Of a stretch of 64,000 bases of DNA, positions 28,301 through 43,300 are shown one piece after another. The notes below the pieces were generated by a model. That model did no database searches and was not told the origin of the DNA. It saw nothing but the letters and a program-made list of their open reading frames with translations. The stretch is from Oegoconia quadripuncta (Eukaryota; Arthropoda; Insecta; Lepidoptera; Autostichidae). Position 1 is the first letter of the stretch. Every line of letters starts with the position of its first letter. The translations under genes and the position numbers were made by a program. The DNA is taken from the NCBI GenBank assembly GCA_949316235.1, contig OX438742.1, positions 11,097,315-11,161,314 on the forward strand, read 5' to 3'.

Positions 28301-31300
28301 TTCACTTAACATGCTTTGATTGAGTTCAAGTGGTAACGCGGTAAAAAAACCCAGGAGCAAATGAAAACGCCCTAAAAGTAAATCGTCATTAATGAAAGAT
28401 GCCATGAAAGCAATACGTCCCTAGCGTATAAAAGGATGTCTAATCGCGCAGTGCTCTGGCTCGACATCGAATTACAGTTAAGATGAAAGCTAGACGCTCG
28501 GAAGCGTTTACGTTTCGCTCCCATGTCCTTTTAAATTGTGAACGTTTTGCTTACATGACTTATTACATTACGGTCGTATGATTACGAGGGCATTTTGCTT
28601 GTGAACAAAGCATGATTTAAATTGCGGTCGTTTTGCTCCCACGACATATCACTTTATGGTCGTTTTTCCAACAAGGACATTTTACTCTGAGAACCACGTG
28701 ACCCGAAAGGAACTACCATAATAATTCCATTCAGTTAAACTTCACTGGCATCATACTCCATATCCCTACATTTTTAAAACTTCAATTTAACAGACATAGC
28801 GTCACGACGTTTATCCCAAATAGGGTGGTTAGAGATATACCAAGTAATAGTGTTTGGGTGTTCCAAATATTAAAAGTGTAAAGATTGAGACAAAATCCAC
28901 GGTCAACCTTATGAAATATACAGATTTGCACACGTAATCGGGAGTGAGCCATGCCATACTTTAGATATTTTTTGATGGAAAGTCTCTTTGTCACCTTTTA
29001 CGACACCCAAGAGACAGATTGGTTCTATTTTATTTGAGTGGCGAAACCATACTTAAATTTAGATTTGTTTGAAATTAAAATTTAAATACAAGTGTTTATT
29101 TTTGATATGTCATCTGGCTTGCAAAGACATTACCAGCTCAGCCTCATTTTAGATTGCTGGTCGGTGTGGCTCTAGTTTCAGAGTTGTACTTTTAGCATAC
29201 TGCCCTCCACGGCTTGTTGGCAAACCTTGACGTTGGACAATTTTCTATCAAAAACTAAGAATGAGCGCCATAGATGAGAATCGGAAAAAATGCACAAGTC
29301 CACGAGTTTGCTACCTCTTTTTTAAGCAACTTCAAAAAGGAGGAAGTTCTCAATTCGCCGTTTGTATTTTTCTTGTAGTGCCTGAAATAGGTATAAGGTA
29401 CCGTACAGACTCACTCCCTAATAAAAACTAAGTTTACGATATAAAAACAAACCTAAAAAAAACGAGATTCGTGTGCAGGGTCTGGTTTACCCACAGGTAA
29501 GCTTGAGCTTAGGGCGCAAGAATCGAGGGGGCGTACCTATAATCCCTTTGTATGACTAAGTGTTACCATTTTACGACTACTGAACAGATTTCGATAAGGC
29601 AAAGAGAGAGACGACTGCATAAGGGAAACATTTCACCACAGGAACATACCTTACTCTCATAGAAAAATATAAAAATCTAGTAATATTCGTGAGCTGGGTA
29701 TAGGCACTGGCAGGACAGGTGGGGGGGGGGGGGGCATATTTATAGTTAGCCTATAGGCAGAAATCAGGCAGTGTTGGTATAACGTAACCTGTGAAGAAAA
29801 CCCTTCGCGGTGGCGGCGCTGATTTGCACTCCAATTGGCTCGGTCAAGGACGCGTATTTAACACCTTGGTTACAGCTAATCGGAATGCGGCACCCCGCCT
29901 CCTTCACACCCCAGCTAGTTGACAGAATTAATTTGGTACAGTAAATCAAACATTAGGCGTCGGTGGACCGTGTGGTCGATGGCGACAGGCTCGACGCTGT
30001 ATATGTCACAAGTATTCTGAGCCACTCTTAGCACCCCATTGTAAAATTTCTTGTCAAATGAAATATACTGCGTAACGAGTTTGGGGCTTCTGGAGGATAA
30101 CGATTCTGTACTATTGTATCTTCGTGTAAAATTTTCTGTATTTGGCTCAATACCAATCCCCAATAGTCCTCGAATTGTCTCATAGATAATTCGCGAGTTT
30201 TCTTCAATTAGCCGCTTAACAGTAGCCACATTATTTTCGTTGACGGCAGTTGAAGGCCGCCCTGCACGAAATTCGTCATGTAAAGACACCCGACCTCTCT
30301 CAAATTGAGCAAACCATCGCCTCACGGTGCTCAAACAAGGTGCTTCTCTCCCAAAAGCATTTTGAAGACGAGCGGCACAGTCTTGCGGAGAGAGAACTTT
30401 TAAAATTATAAAAAAATCATTGCTCTAAAATCTTTTCCACTTAATTCCATTTTCGTTGTGTACGTAGAACTTTGATGTGTGATAAAAAACAATTGACAAA
30501 TGATTTCCCACCAATTTTTTTTTTTTATTACTAAGAAGGTTGCAAGTCGTTTCAAAAAATATAACATTCGAAATCCAAATAGTTCCGATTAGCTAGAAGT
30601 GCAAAACTTTTAGTGTGCCCCATGTATTTCTGATTCCTTTGAACTGAACAGATTCCTCCACGGACGCACTATTGTTGTAGAACTTTAATTGGTTTTATAG
30701 GGAATGACGACATTCGAAGAACTTACGTCTCTATTGTTATGCAGACCATTATCGAGTAGGCCCCAATTAAATAAGTTACTTAATCTGATTTTTAATTACA
30801 TGGACGTCCGAAGTTTCATAATGTGAGTAGGCAAATAAAGTGATTCCACTATTATAGAAAAAAAAATACGTTCAACTATGTTTGTTATGAATTTATTAAA
30901 ACAAATACATAACAACGGATTTTTTTAATTTACTTTAGCTAGTTTAAGAATTATTAATATGGAAATAATTAGTGTGAAAATCAGTAGGTAGCATTGTAAC
31001 TGCTGGCATGTGTTACAAACATTTTTAACTTTATATTTTTAAATGTTTTTTTAATCAGTGTTCGGGATCCACACGGCAATAAAGAGTATATCAACTGAGA
31101 TGCAATACAAACAACTATTGTAAAGATAGTAGGCGGTTGTACAGATAATCTGTACATAATTCGTTTTATGTGTACAATTACTTTAAAAAGATGTATGACA
31201 GCTGACCTGACTCCTGTGCTATCGCAGCTGACAGCTGTCAGAATTCCATGGAATTAAAAATCAGACTACAAGCTCTATATAGATAGATATGGACAGTACG

Positions 31301-34300
31301 AGGTAGATCAACTCTACGAAATCAATATACCTCCGTTATTGCGATGTGATTATTTATTATAGGTTTTATTACTACGACGAATTGTATAATATTATATGAC
31401 TCACCTTATTTATGCCCTGAAATAGCCAGTCAAATATATAGTTTTAGCGATATACAGGGCGTCCCAAAGTTATGGGACATGAAGGGGAAGTACCTTAAAT
31501 ATTGTAGATAGTGAATTTTGCTCAAAGAAGACTTTATGTTATTTTTAAAAGTTAGTAATTCTGCATTCATAGATTTTCTAAAAATTACTTGCTTCGGCTG
31601 GGAATCGAACCGACTTAAATGTGAAAAAAAAAACACCCTACTTTTATGATGCCAATCGAAAGAATAGCTAAAAAATAATAACTCTGCCTAAGTAACATAG
31701 TATTTTAAAAGAAAGGAACAACATAAAATGATTGAGTCAAATTTCAAGAAAGTTATTTATTGCCGACGACGTTCGAAAAGTAGCGATATTATCATTCCAA
31801 AGATAGCATTGATTATTCGTAAATAAGTACCCACTTCATAAAATAGGGAAATTGTGCCATATCACATCGAGTGTTCACCATAAAATGATTAGAAAATCAA
31901 CAGGCAGCGGGCTCATTAAAAGATTGGCGATTTGCGTAAGACAAGAGGGATCACATTTTGAGCATTTAATTAATTAATTTACAAAAAAATACCTACTTAA
32001 TTGACTACGGCAGTTTCATGTATGTTTTTTATTTGATTAAAATGATTAATTTCACGTTGTTCCTTTCTTTTAAAATACTATGTTACTTAGGCAGAGTTAT
32101 TATTTTTTAGCTATTCTTTCGATTGGCATCATAAAAGTAGGGTGTTTTTTTTTTCACATTTGAGTCGGTTCGATTCCCAGCCGAAGCAAATAATTTTTAG
32201 AAAATCTATGAATGCAGAATTACTAACTTTTAAAAATAACATAAAGTCTTCTTTGAGCAAAATTCACTATCTACGATATTTAAGGTACTTCCCCTTCATG
32301 TCCCATAACTTTGGGACGCCCTGTATATATAATTCGGATTTAAGCTTATTTCCTAGAGTAAAACTATAATAAGCATAAACCGTAAAACATTTGATGATAT
32401 TGTCCTATAAGCTTAAAGTGAATAATAGATAGTGTGCATCTGTGGGATTTGGTTTAAGACTATTGTGTTGTATGGCCTGTGGTTACTGAGCTAATAGATT
32501 TGTCGCGCGATATGTTCGCAATCCGTGTTTATAGTCTTTCAACTCTCTCGGGTGTCGTAAAAGAGAGGATGAATTTCAATTTCAGTTGTAAAATTAAATC
32601 ACAAAAGTGCCTCGAGGGGTCTACACCAAAATCACACTTGTTAGTTATTTCAAACTATACCGCAGCTTTTCACGTAGACCTCGAAATGAAAACTAATTTT
32701 TATCACGTTAAAATATAGGAGAAAGAGAAATATTACTGGCGCCATATAGCATTATATAATACACGTGTTTATTTCTTTCCACACATCATCATCAGCCCGT
32801 AAACATCCCACTGCAGGGATAAGGGCTGCCCTCGTCTAATGAGGGAGTATGGGCTGGCCCAATGCGGGTTGGGGACTTCACATGCCTTTGAATTTTAATT
32901 TCTCAGGCATGCAGGTTTCCTCACGATGTTTTTCTTCACAGTTTAAGAAGTTAAATTAAATTTAAAAACTCTTTGGTATATGGCCTGCTCGGGAATCGAA
33001 GCCGGACCTCGCAAATTGGGAGTCCGTGTCTTAACCGCTGAGCCACCGAAGCTCCCTTCAATACAATACAATACAAATACACTTAATTGCACAACAGAAA
33101 CACCTTTTATTTCTATCATAGGACAGTAAGGTCCACAATTTTTGTTAGTAACAATTAATACATATTGATCGATTTTCTACTTAAGCCTTCCCCGAAAAAG
33201 AAAAACATACCGATCTGTTCTGTAGCCTTCACTCATTCAGCCTATTGTTGAACACATTGATGCTAGAAAGGCATGGGTCAAGTTCAACATCAATACATAC
33301 GCAAATTTAAGGAAATCATTAGATAACATTTTACAAAAGCCGTACGTAAGAAAAAGATTAAAATCGCGAGAAGAATAGTGACATACGTAATGTAAATACA
33401 AGGTTAAAAAGAATATTTAAGAAGCATTGTGTATGTACGCATTTATAATTTAACATTCCAGTTGACATTCAAAATTTGTCTTAAATAAATTCAAAACCAT
33501 CTTAAACATTTTTCCTTGTTTTGTCGAATCACAAATTGTATCCCGAAAGCTTTAAAAGAGCAACCCTTGAGTTTCTTGATCGTTCTTCACTGGGGAGTCA
33601 GCTTTGTGAATGAGCAATAATTTTTATGTTAAGTTAAAAAAATGTGCCGTTTTCAAGGGATAGTTTAATCCCATAGAATACCATCCTTTGACAATTGGCT
33701 ACACTCTGTTGAGGTGTGCCTCAACAGATGGATAGGATGGTGTGCCATCCTATCACCGTATTGGTATAATCGCGAGTTTCTTGCGCTACTACTTTTAACC
33801 CGACTCCCCAAGAAAGGAGGGTAATATTTTTAGAGTGTATGAAAAGTATGTCCGTTCTTTGGCGCACGCTGTATCGATTTCGAAGTGTATGGTTCCGTTA
33901 GATTGGTTAGGATACATCTTATGATGAAAAATACGACATGGCGTCCGTAAATAAAAAATTAGCTGTCGGGTAATACATGAATAGTTATTTATTTTATACA
34001 TAATTCAAAGATTGTTCTAAATTTGAATGTCTATCGACAGTAGTTTTTAACGTTTTGGACTTGTTCTATTGGTAAACTTCAACAAATAAAAATGTGCAGA
34101 AATGGATTTTCATACAATTTTACTGTATTGAGAGCAGTACAGTGCGAATTTCAGATTGCTTGATCGATTGATTGGAAATAACAAAAAATGTTAATTTACT
34201 TTGTATTTTCGATTTCAGTCGCAAAAATGCCCTCATCCTCCGTACGCAACTGTCAGTCCGCGTGCACGCCATCATTGGTAAGTCTCCTTTACTACTACCA

Positions 34301-37300
34301 AGCTTACCATCCCTCCGGTAGCATTATATAGGCGGGGGCTTCGGACTGTGTCAACATAACGTTCAACTGACTTTGCTATAGACAAGGTGATTTCTTTTTG
34401 AATATATCCGATCTACCTGACTAACTCATTGCTCGGTTTCTGTAAACAATTAACGAATCGTATTCCACGCCGCACGGTATTCCATACAAAATTTCACGTC
34501 CAAATTTCTCGAAATGAATAATCCGTTTCTAATTAAATAAAGCTATTACACAGATATTTTTAAAGTATTTAAAGTATGTATTTATTTTCATTCTCACAAA
34601 TAATACAAAACGTACTTGTTTATACTAAATATGGAGGTTGACAATCATTTGTTCACATAAGTTATTTGTGAGAATCTGGCGTCTGTAATAGGATGAACCT
34701 GTGGCACAGATCACCAGGTTCCCACCCCTCGGACATTTGTACTACAATCTTGATTGTGCTAACTTAACCAAGAATAATACTAATGTTTTTAAACTTTATA
34801 GAGTTAAGCTAATTTTTAAAAGTAATAGTATAAAAAGTTAGTACAGCACATTTCCGAAAAGGAGTACCTATTGAAACTAAATTTGAGTGATTTTAAGTTA
34901 TCTGAAGTAACTGAAAAAATGAAATACATTCGATATTTAAAAAATATATTACAAAAGACGTCCACTGCTGGACAAAGGTCTCCCCCAAAGACCTCCACAA
35001 CGATCGGTCCTGCGCTGCTCGTATCCATTTCGACAATGTATTCTACTAACTTTTTAGATCTATTTATCCTGCTTATACGTATAAAGTTTCATTAGAATCG
35101 GTTTATTCATATTGCAAAACTTGGACTTGAAAGTGGGTATGGAATGCCGTGGGCTTAAAAATTGTTCTTATAAACAACAATGCCTAGGCTGGTCCAACAT
35201 CGGGGCTACCATGCCCCAAATTGGTTGGTGGTAGGGCATTTTAAATGTCCGCCTGGCTAGCCACCACCATCTTATCTTATCTAAACCATCTTATCTAAGT
35301 CCCCCAAATCCCTTCAAAAAATCAATAATCCCTTCGACCTCATCTTCACTTAACATCAGGTGTGATTGAGGTCAAAAACGAACCCGTCGTGCATAAAAAA
35401 CAATTTAAAAGAGACGAAATAGAAGCTGTCGCTTGACTTGTCAAAAGCAACGTGATATTAAGCTTCTAACTCGTGTCGTTTAGAGAGACTATGGGGCATG
35501 CAATAGCCCTGCTGGTGTTGTTACTAACCGTTGGGAGGGTCGCCGAGAGTTGAATAATCAACTGGTATGGAAATGGTGTTTCTATAAATTATTAACAAAC
35601 GACTCAAAACTACGAGTCCATTATACTCAGTGGCGTGCCCATCGCACAGGCAGAAAGGCAGTGCCTATCCTAGCCAATTGTAAGCTTTCCTTGAAGTGCA
35701 TTTGTCAAGACAGCTGATTCATACTATGTGAACAGAAAAATATTCTAAACAGTTGCGAAGAAGAGTGAGTTACTTATTTGTAGTTGTATTTCTTCAATTA
35801 AAACCACATTTTATCATTCTGCCTACTCTGAGACAAAACGCTGTGCACGCTACTGCATTATACATTAGAATATGTATTCTCATACACCCGGTGTAACTAT
35901 GTATCGTCTATATTGTCTACCGCCATGGTTACTCCCTAAACTGGTGTTTGGACTGCATCATTTTAGGTTGGAAACAAGCCCTGCGAATTGGTGCTTTATT
36001 ATACGAAAAGCGGTTTTTTCGTGCCTGTATCTGAATAACACATATGTCGGCTGTTATGGACTAAGGCTTGTATTAATAACCCTCTCAACATTGAGATAAA
36101 CTTAAGTTGATACTTGAAATACTGTTGTGTATTTAAACAGTATATAAAGGAAATAATATTGTGAGTGAGGCTCCATCTCAATCTTGAGATTGCTTTATTA
36201 ATACGGCCTTAAGTTTCCTTGGCATGTGCTGTGTGCTTTGTTCAGTGTTTCTCTGGTTGAAATGGAAAAGTCTCTAAGTGGTGATGGCGCTGTATGTACC
36301 CCGAATGCATGTAAGTATTTCAATTCAACTAGAATGTGCGAAATTTTCTAGGAGGAAAAAAATAATCCCGTTTGATAACCGAGTTAACTTGATTATCTAC
36401 AAGGAACAAGGGGATTATTTTATATATAATTTATGTGTAAATAGAAAATATGAAATTGCCGCAATAATTATTATTATTGATTGTATGTACTGCAACTACT
36501 ATGAGTGTGTAAGAAAGAATATTGTGTTGCATGGCTGTTGATTATTGTTGTGTTGATGATATTAGATTACTACACTGCTAAATATTAGTTGTAATTCATT
36601 TTTTTTAATTGGCCACTTTACGGGTAATTTGTTTTTGGGCATAGTGCAGGGGTAAAGTGGCGATCTGGCAACCTGAACATCTAAACAAAATATTAGCTCT
36701 TAAAAATAGATAATTCCACAACTAAGTTAATAATTACATAGCGACATAGTCACATTTAAGAGACTAAGCTCTTTAAATATAGATAAAAAAAAAAGTTACA
36801 GTCACCGGCAGCTAAAAGTATACACTGATATTCCCTAGCGCACTAGATCTGTCATTCATTATATTAATTATGTTGCTCAAGGCAAAACAAGCGATGGGTA
36901 GTGTTGTCAAATTTTAATATCCATGTCTTGTTAAGTCGAAAACGAAATAAATAATGCAAAAGAGCTAGCGCGTTACGGAACGAGGTGTATGCTTTTGGCT
37001 GCAGGCGACTGTACGGGAAGTTTACAGTTCATGTGCAATATTATAAAAAATACCGTATTTTTTTAAAATTAGTAGGACAATATCGAACAAATTGCACATA
37101 TTAACCGTATATTAGGTAAGTGACAATTATGAATATCTAAAAAAGTGATGCTCGAGTTGATTAAAGTTATTCATGAGTTTCATCATCATCATATCAGCCG
37201 TAAGACAATCACTGCTGGACATCTCCATAACAATCGGAGTTAAATTCATAAGTTTAATACCTACGTATTAAATAAATAAAGAAACACTTACTTTTAAGAT

Positions 37301-40300
37301 AGTTTTGTTTGTCTGTAACGAAGAAGGTGAGTATATGAAAGTGATTTTTAGCTAAGATTGCGCCATCGGACAAGAAATTCGGATTTGACAATTTTGTCCG
37401 CGAAAATTGAACGTATGGCATTGTATGCAATAACGCACACGGAGGCTAAAAAATCCGCCGGACAAAAACTTCTGCGCTGGCCCTTTTCACAAAGACATCT
37501 AAATTACTTCGTTGTTTTTGAAGTACTTGGATTGGTATTTGTGTATTTCGGTGGCACTATTTACGCACAGTTTTTAGTGATCAAATTATATTCATTTAGG
37601 TAAAACAGTTGCTACGTATAAGAAATGAGGATTCCAGCAACACGTGACGACGGAGTCACTTACAATATGTAGTGGCACTATTTTTTTCCTTTGGGCACTA
37701 CAAGTATTTGGCACTATTTAATTATTTTATTTATTTGATGTTTTTGTCATTATCACAAAAGCTTAATTCCTCTTTTTGTGTATTCTAGACTCACATACGT
37801 TTTTTAGATCCATTACATACTAGATCTGCATGCATTGAGCACTAACTTAAACATAATAGTAAAAACTATAACTTCTTTTTCCAGAGAGGCTTCTCCACTC
37901 CCAAGGACGCGAGCTACGCCGTGCTCTGTTCACCCTTAAGCAGATTCTACAGTCAGACAAGGATTTGGTGCATGAATTCGTGGCTAATAAAGGCTTGGAC
38001 TGTTTGATGCAAGTCAGCAACATGGGCGACCACAACTACTTAGACTATATATTGAGGGCCCTCGGACAGGTAATAATATAATTAAAGATACTAAAAAACA
38101 CACTTTTATCACGCACTGAAAATTATAATAGTAGATTGACAAGGGAGCAAAATGATATTTTTACGGCGAAAGCGCTATTTTGAATCCAGAATGGAACAAA
38201 GGATTCTTAGGCCCCAATTTCAGAATGTTGCTCAAGCGTAGATCTGTGCTTGAGCATAGAAAGAGATGCCGCTATACAAGTTACATAAAGCTGTCCCTTT
38301 TAGACAATCCTGAAGCGGAGATCTCTGCTTGAGTAACATTCTGAAATAAGGGCCTTAAATAGAATCCTGAGTGTAGCGATGATTCAATGTACATCGCCGA
38401 TTTGCGCTCAAATGATACACTCTACTTTTCATCTCTGAACAACAGAAAAGAAAATGCAGTTACTCGAAAGTACGTAAGTTTCATGTAGGTTTCATTCAAA
38501 TGCTGGGGGTGTATTACAACACTAAGCAACGGCCGTTTTGTAAATTACGCCATATTCAAGATTAGGGAATATCAAAACAGAAAGGGTATTTTATCTAGTT
38601 TACCACAACTCTGGTGAGTTTGGCAGAAAGAAAATAGTGGTAAAGTGTATGAAACACAAAATCATGCCAAAAATGTATTTTTTGAAGGAATTTATTTATT
38701 TTGTAACTCAGATGATTTTATAGTCGCTTATATATGTTATTTATTTATTTTTATTTAACACTCTATTGCATATAAGTATACACATACATTGAACAAACAT
38801 AGGGCAGAAATTACAATACACAAAAGGCCAGCTTATCTCTGTAATTAAATTCGCCCACTCAGTGTTTCTAGTCGCCCGCTTTTGTATTTATATCGCTCAC
38901 TTAGAACTTTAATAGGCAGTTTAGATTGTTTCCCAATATTTAGCAGCTCATTTTAAATATTTTTACTGACCATAACTTGTAGCCAGTAAACTTTTCGCAA
39001 ACATAATTTAATGCCGCTCGAGTCAATATTACAGTATCATCAATTATTTTTTATTCGCCCTATTAATAATCTCCCTTTGAGTTTTAACACTGTTCCTTTG
39101 TAGGTTTATGTTACTATTGTGTTTTGTGTTAACCCTGAATCCCTGAATTAAACCTGATCGTCGTTACAAATTTAAAAATATATTTTTAAAGGGCAGTTAC
39201 TAATATACGATATATCAAGTAAGTCATTCACAGGTGCCTTGAGTGCGTTTATTTGTATTTTTCAGATCCTGCTCTACGTTGATGGCATGCATGGCGTGAT
39301 GAGTCATAATCGCTGCGTCCAGTGGCTCTATTCACTCATCTCGAGCAAGTTCCGTTACGTCGTCAAAACTGCTCTCAAACTTCTGCTTGTCTTCGTAGAG
39401 TACACAGAGAAGAACTGTCACCTTCTCATCGATGCCATCCACGCCGTGGACAGTTCAAACGGGAGACAACCCTGGTATAACGTCATGAAGATCTTACAAG
39501 ACTTCGACACGTCGGATACAGAGCTGCTAATATACGCAACAACATTAATAAATAGATGCCTGAACAATGTCCCGGATAGGGACTCGTATTATGATCAAGT
39601 GGACGCCCTGCAAGATCAAGGCATGGATGATATCATACAGCTATACATGTCGAAACAGGGAACTGATTTAGATCTGTTGAGACAGCTGCAGATTTTTGAA
39701 GCTGTCCTACTCTATGAGGATGGCGATGAAACTGGCACGGCTCTTAAGTATGTACAAGTATTTCCATAGATATTAAACCCTTAATTAAATGAAACTGAAT
39801 AAGTATAGCTTATCTATATTTTTCCAGACAATTAGATGAATCAGTAATAAATTCCGTGCGGAGAAGAAGTCTCAATTTAAACACATCAGACAGAAGAAAA
39901 TCAAAGAAGCAACAAATCAAAGAGAAAGGTACTTAGCAACAAAAGTAATATTCAACAGGTTCTTTGTGCTTTTCAAATCATAACTTTTTACTGTGGCATG
40001 ATCCATGCATCCATGACAAACTGCAGTCGTTTACAGTAGCAAGATTTTAGTGCTTTTCTCATTTTTGACAGGTTTTACTTTAATGCATATGGTCGGAATT
40101 TGGTTTGTATAAATAGGTACTTAATTAATCATGAACCTCGGGTACGATCACAAATTTTAACTAACGTATTTTAAACATTACGTTTATAGAGAAAGTTATT
40201 GTCATTCCCTCGAATCACCGACGATTATTAGTTTCTATTATTATTATCGGTCGTTAGTACGTCATCTTGCTATTTATAAGCGCAGGATGCGCTGGGAGAC

Positions 40301-43300
40301 TCTGAAGGAGCAGGTCCAGCGGACCGATGACAGTCAAAATCGTTTGGATGTATTTACCAGCTCTATATAAGCTGATAAATCAGTTGCCCAGGGTGGAATA
40401 AGTAGCCCCGACTAATTCTCATTCCTTTAGTTTCTCAAGCCTTTTAAGTAATTTATTATTAGCTGTATTATTTTCATTATCTTTATGTTTTTCGCAGTTT
40501 TAAAGAGTGTGCGCCCTCAGCTTTCTCAACTGTTTTTATCCATAAGCTGTGTGTCATTGTGTTTGCTTTAATTATTTAACTTTGTTGCATTTTCACTAAC
40601 AACCAACAGCGAAACCGGCAATCACCACTCACGCGGAAACAGACATTAAAACCACGAATAACCATCGACCACAGTATCTACCCTCGATAATAGATAATAA
40701 GGAAAACAAAGAGCTCAACACAGCATGGAAAAGACGCAAGGACAGGTATGCAAGGCAAGCTCACCACATAATACAACAGGAAGAACTTCTCAACAATTCT
40801 AATGAAATATACAATGGTCTTTTCGGAAAAGGCAATGGAACTTATGCAAATGGAAATTATTCAAGCCCTAATGGAAATTATATAAGCACTAATGGAACAT
40901 ATCCAAGTAGTAATGGAAATTATCCGAATAGTAACAGTAACGGACAGGAGCACTACAGCAATGGCGTCAACGGGCATCAGGAGGAAGAACAGACCTCTTA
41001 CGTCAGGACGCCAAAGAGTCTAAACATAGTAGATGCGTTAAAGAATGGTTTGTTCATTTATACTAACCTACTAATCACTGTTTCATCAATCAGTTGTTTG
41101 TTACCGCTTTCTTTCTTTGCTCCATTTGTGTTTTGATAATTTTTAGAATATTACAAAATATATTGGTATATTGGCCTAATTGTAACATGGACTCATTTGG
41201 TGACACTTTTTGTAATAGGTAACCAAAGATATACAGCAGGACTGAAACAAAGGATCCAGAATGGAACTTTAGGGCATAGCGTTAACGCAGTGGATGCGAT
41301 CACTGTAATGCGGCAGAAGCAGGTCGATTCCCCCGAAGTGAAAGATGATCGGGGTATCCTATTAAACCGAGAGCACAGTATCAAAGACTTGGCTCAGAGA
41401 TTAACGAGCCCTGTAAGCCCGACCACACCTTTGAGAGTTGGTGACATGGCGGGGATAGTATCAAAAGCCAAAGAAGAATTAGCTAAATCCCAATCTAAAG
41501 GTAAAATCACAGAAATATGTTAATGGTAACTGTAAATTCAATTTAGTTAATCTCCCATTGTAATGTGATGTAAATTTCTTTGCAGAAGTCATAAAAAGTC
41601 CCACTATAGAAATATCATCCAAAGTACATGAAATAAAAGTATCTGAAAACGATTTACATTGGGAGGAGTTAACGAAAGGGTGTCTCGACAGAGAATTCCA
41701 CCTGTGTGATCTCGACTTCTCCGACTTGCGTCAAGATTCTGACGATGACATGGGAAGTCCGGCAGTCAACGCATCCAGCGGGCCCCCACCGCCTCCTCCA
41801 GGCATGTTTCCCCCTATTGGCTTTCCTCCACCATTGCCTGGGAATTTCCCTCCGGCAACCAGAAATAGTGTACCCGCACCACCTCCTAAACCACCTCTGT
41901 CCAATGACCAATCGCTTGACTCTGATAGTTCTACCATAAAGAAGAATAAAAAGACTGTGAAGTTATTTTGGAGGGACATTCAAGAGAATCCAGTCCCAAT
42001 ACCTCTACGATCAAAAGTCGGTGGGTTTATTTGGGATGATCTACCCGAAGTCAAATTGGATACAAAGATGCTGGAGCATCTGTTTGAGTCAAAAACAAAT
42101 GATTTAATAATAAAGGTTTGTAACTACGCAGTTCACAAAGATTCAGAAAATACTTGCTAATAATAGATTAAAAATTAAATTAATGCGTCATTATTTTTTT
42201 TCATTTCATGACATATTTCGGTGGCATTTGCGTGATGTGGATCTACAGGAAGTAAGTATTTAAGCAATTATTTAATACAGCAATATATTACTAACACTTG
42301 ACCATGTTAAGTACCTAACTCTGCTAGACAAACGCCTGAATTATATATGATTTGCAACATTTGAAAGAATCTATTCTGTTCTGCATCTGTGCTATTGGTA
42401 AATGTAATTTTTATATAAAAATTTACGAAATTTTACTATTTCAGAAATTGATGGAGCCAAAGAGAAATCTAATTTTAGACGCAAAGCGGTCTAATGCAAT
42501 CAACATAGCTATGAAAAAATTACCAACACCACAAACAATAAAAGCAGCTATTATGAAAATGGACGCTACAGTAATCGGAAGAGAAGGTATTGAAAAGTTG
42601 CTGACTATGCTGCCAACGGAGGAAGAAAAAATTAAAATTCAAGAGGCACAGGTAAAATCTTTATCAGCATTAAACAAAGTAGTCAAGTCAAAAGTATGAG
42701 ACACCTGTTAACGAAATCTAAAACAAAAATTATGTGCTTACCTACTTTCTATTTCTGTCGTACATTATTTTTGATTATGAAGTGTCATCTAACGTGAAAA
42801 ACATTTCATTTGCCTAATTTTTACAGTATGCAAATCCAGATCTGCCGCTCGGAAGTGCTGAACAGTTCCTGCTCACACTAGCGTCAATAAATGAACTGTC
42901 TTCTAGGCTGAAGCTTTGGGTGTTCAAATTAGACTTTGATAATTTAGAGGTAAGTTCATTTTATTATAATATTAAAGATGCCCAGCTTATAAAATATGCG
43001 GTTTGATTCGTTTTATGGTTTTAAAACTTTTGCCTTACAGAAAGAAATAGCCGAACCACTAATGGACCTAAAGCAAGGCATCGAGCTATTAAAAGTGAAC
43101 AAAACTTTCAAAGTGATATTATCGACGTTGAGATCGGTGGGGAGTTTCCTCAACGGAAGCCAAGTTAAAGGATTCCGTCTAGAATATCTGTCCAAAGTCA
43201 TGGAGGTCAAGGACACCGTGCATAAACATCCGCTGTTGTATCACATATGCGAAATGATTATTGAAAAATTCCCGGATAGCACAGATTTCTTCAGTGAGGT

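Noticed and set aside
29764..29949. 61-codon minus frame next to the mariner pseudogene
   Set aside because: No motif fits the transposase catalytic region; probably flanking sequence.
36100..36310. A TATATAAAG box followed by a short ATG frame and a GTAAGT donor (36307), looking like another alternative first exon
   Set aside because: The frame would enter exon 4 with a stop codon (T + AG), and the region carries a repeat also present at 56545-56690.
41669..41979. Minus-strand frames of about 80 codons opposite the FH1 exon
   Set aside because: They are Gly-rich shadows of the proline codons of the formin exon.
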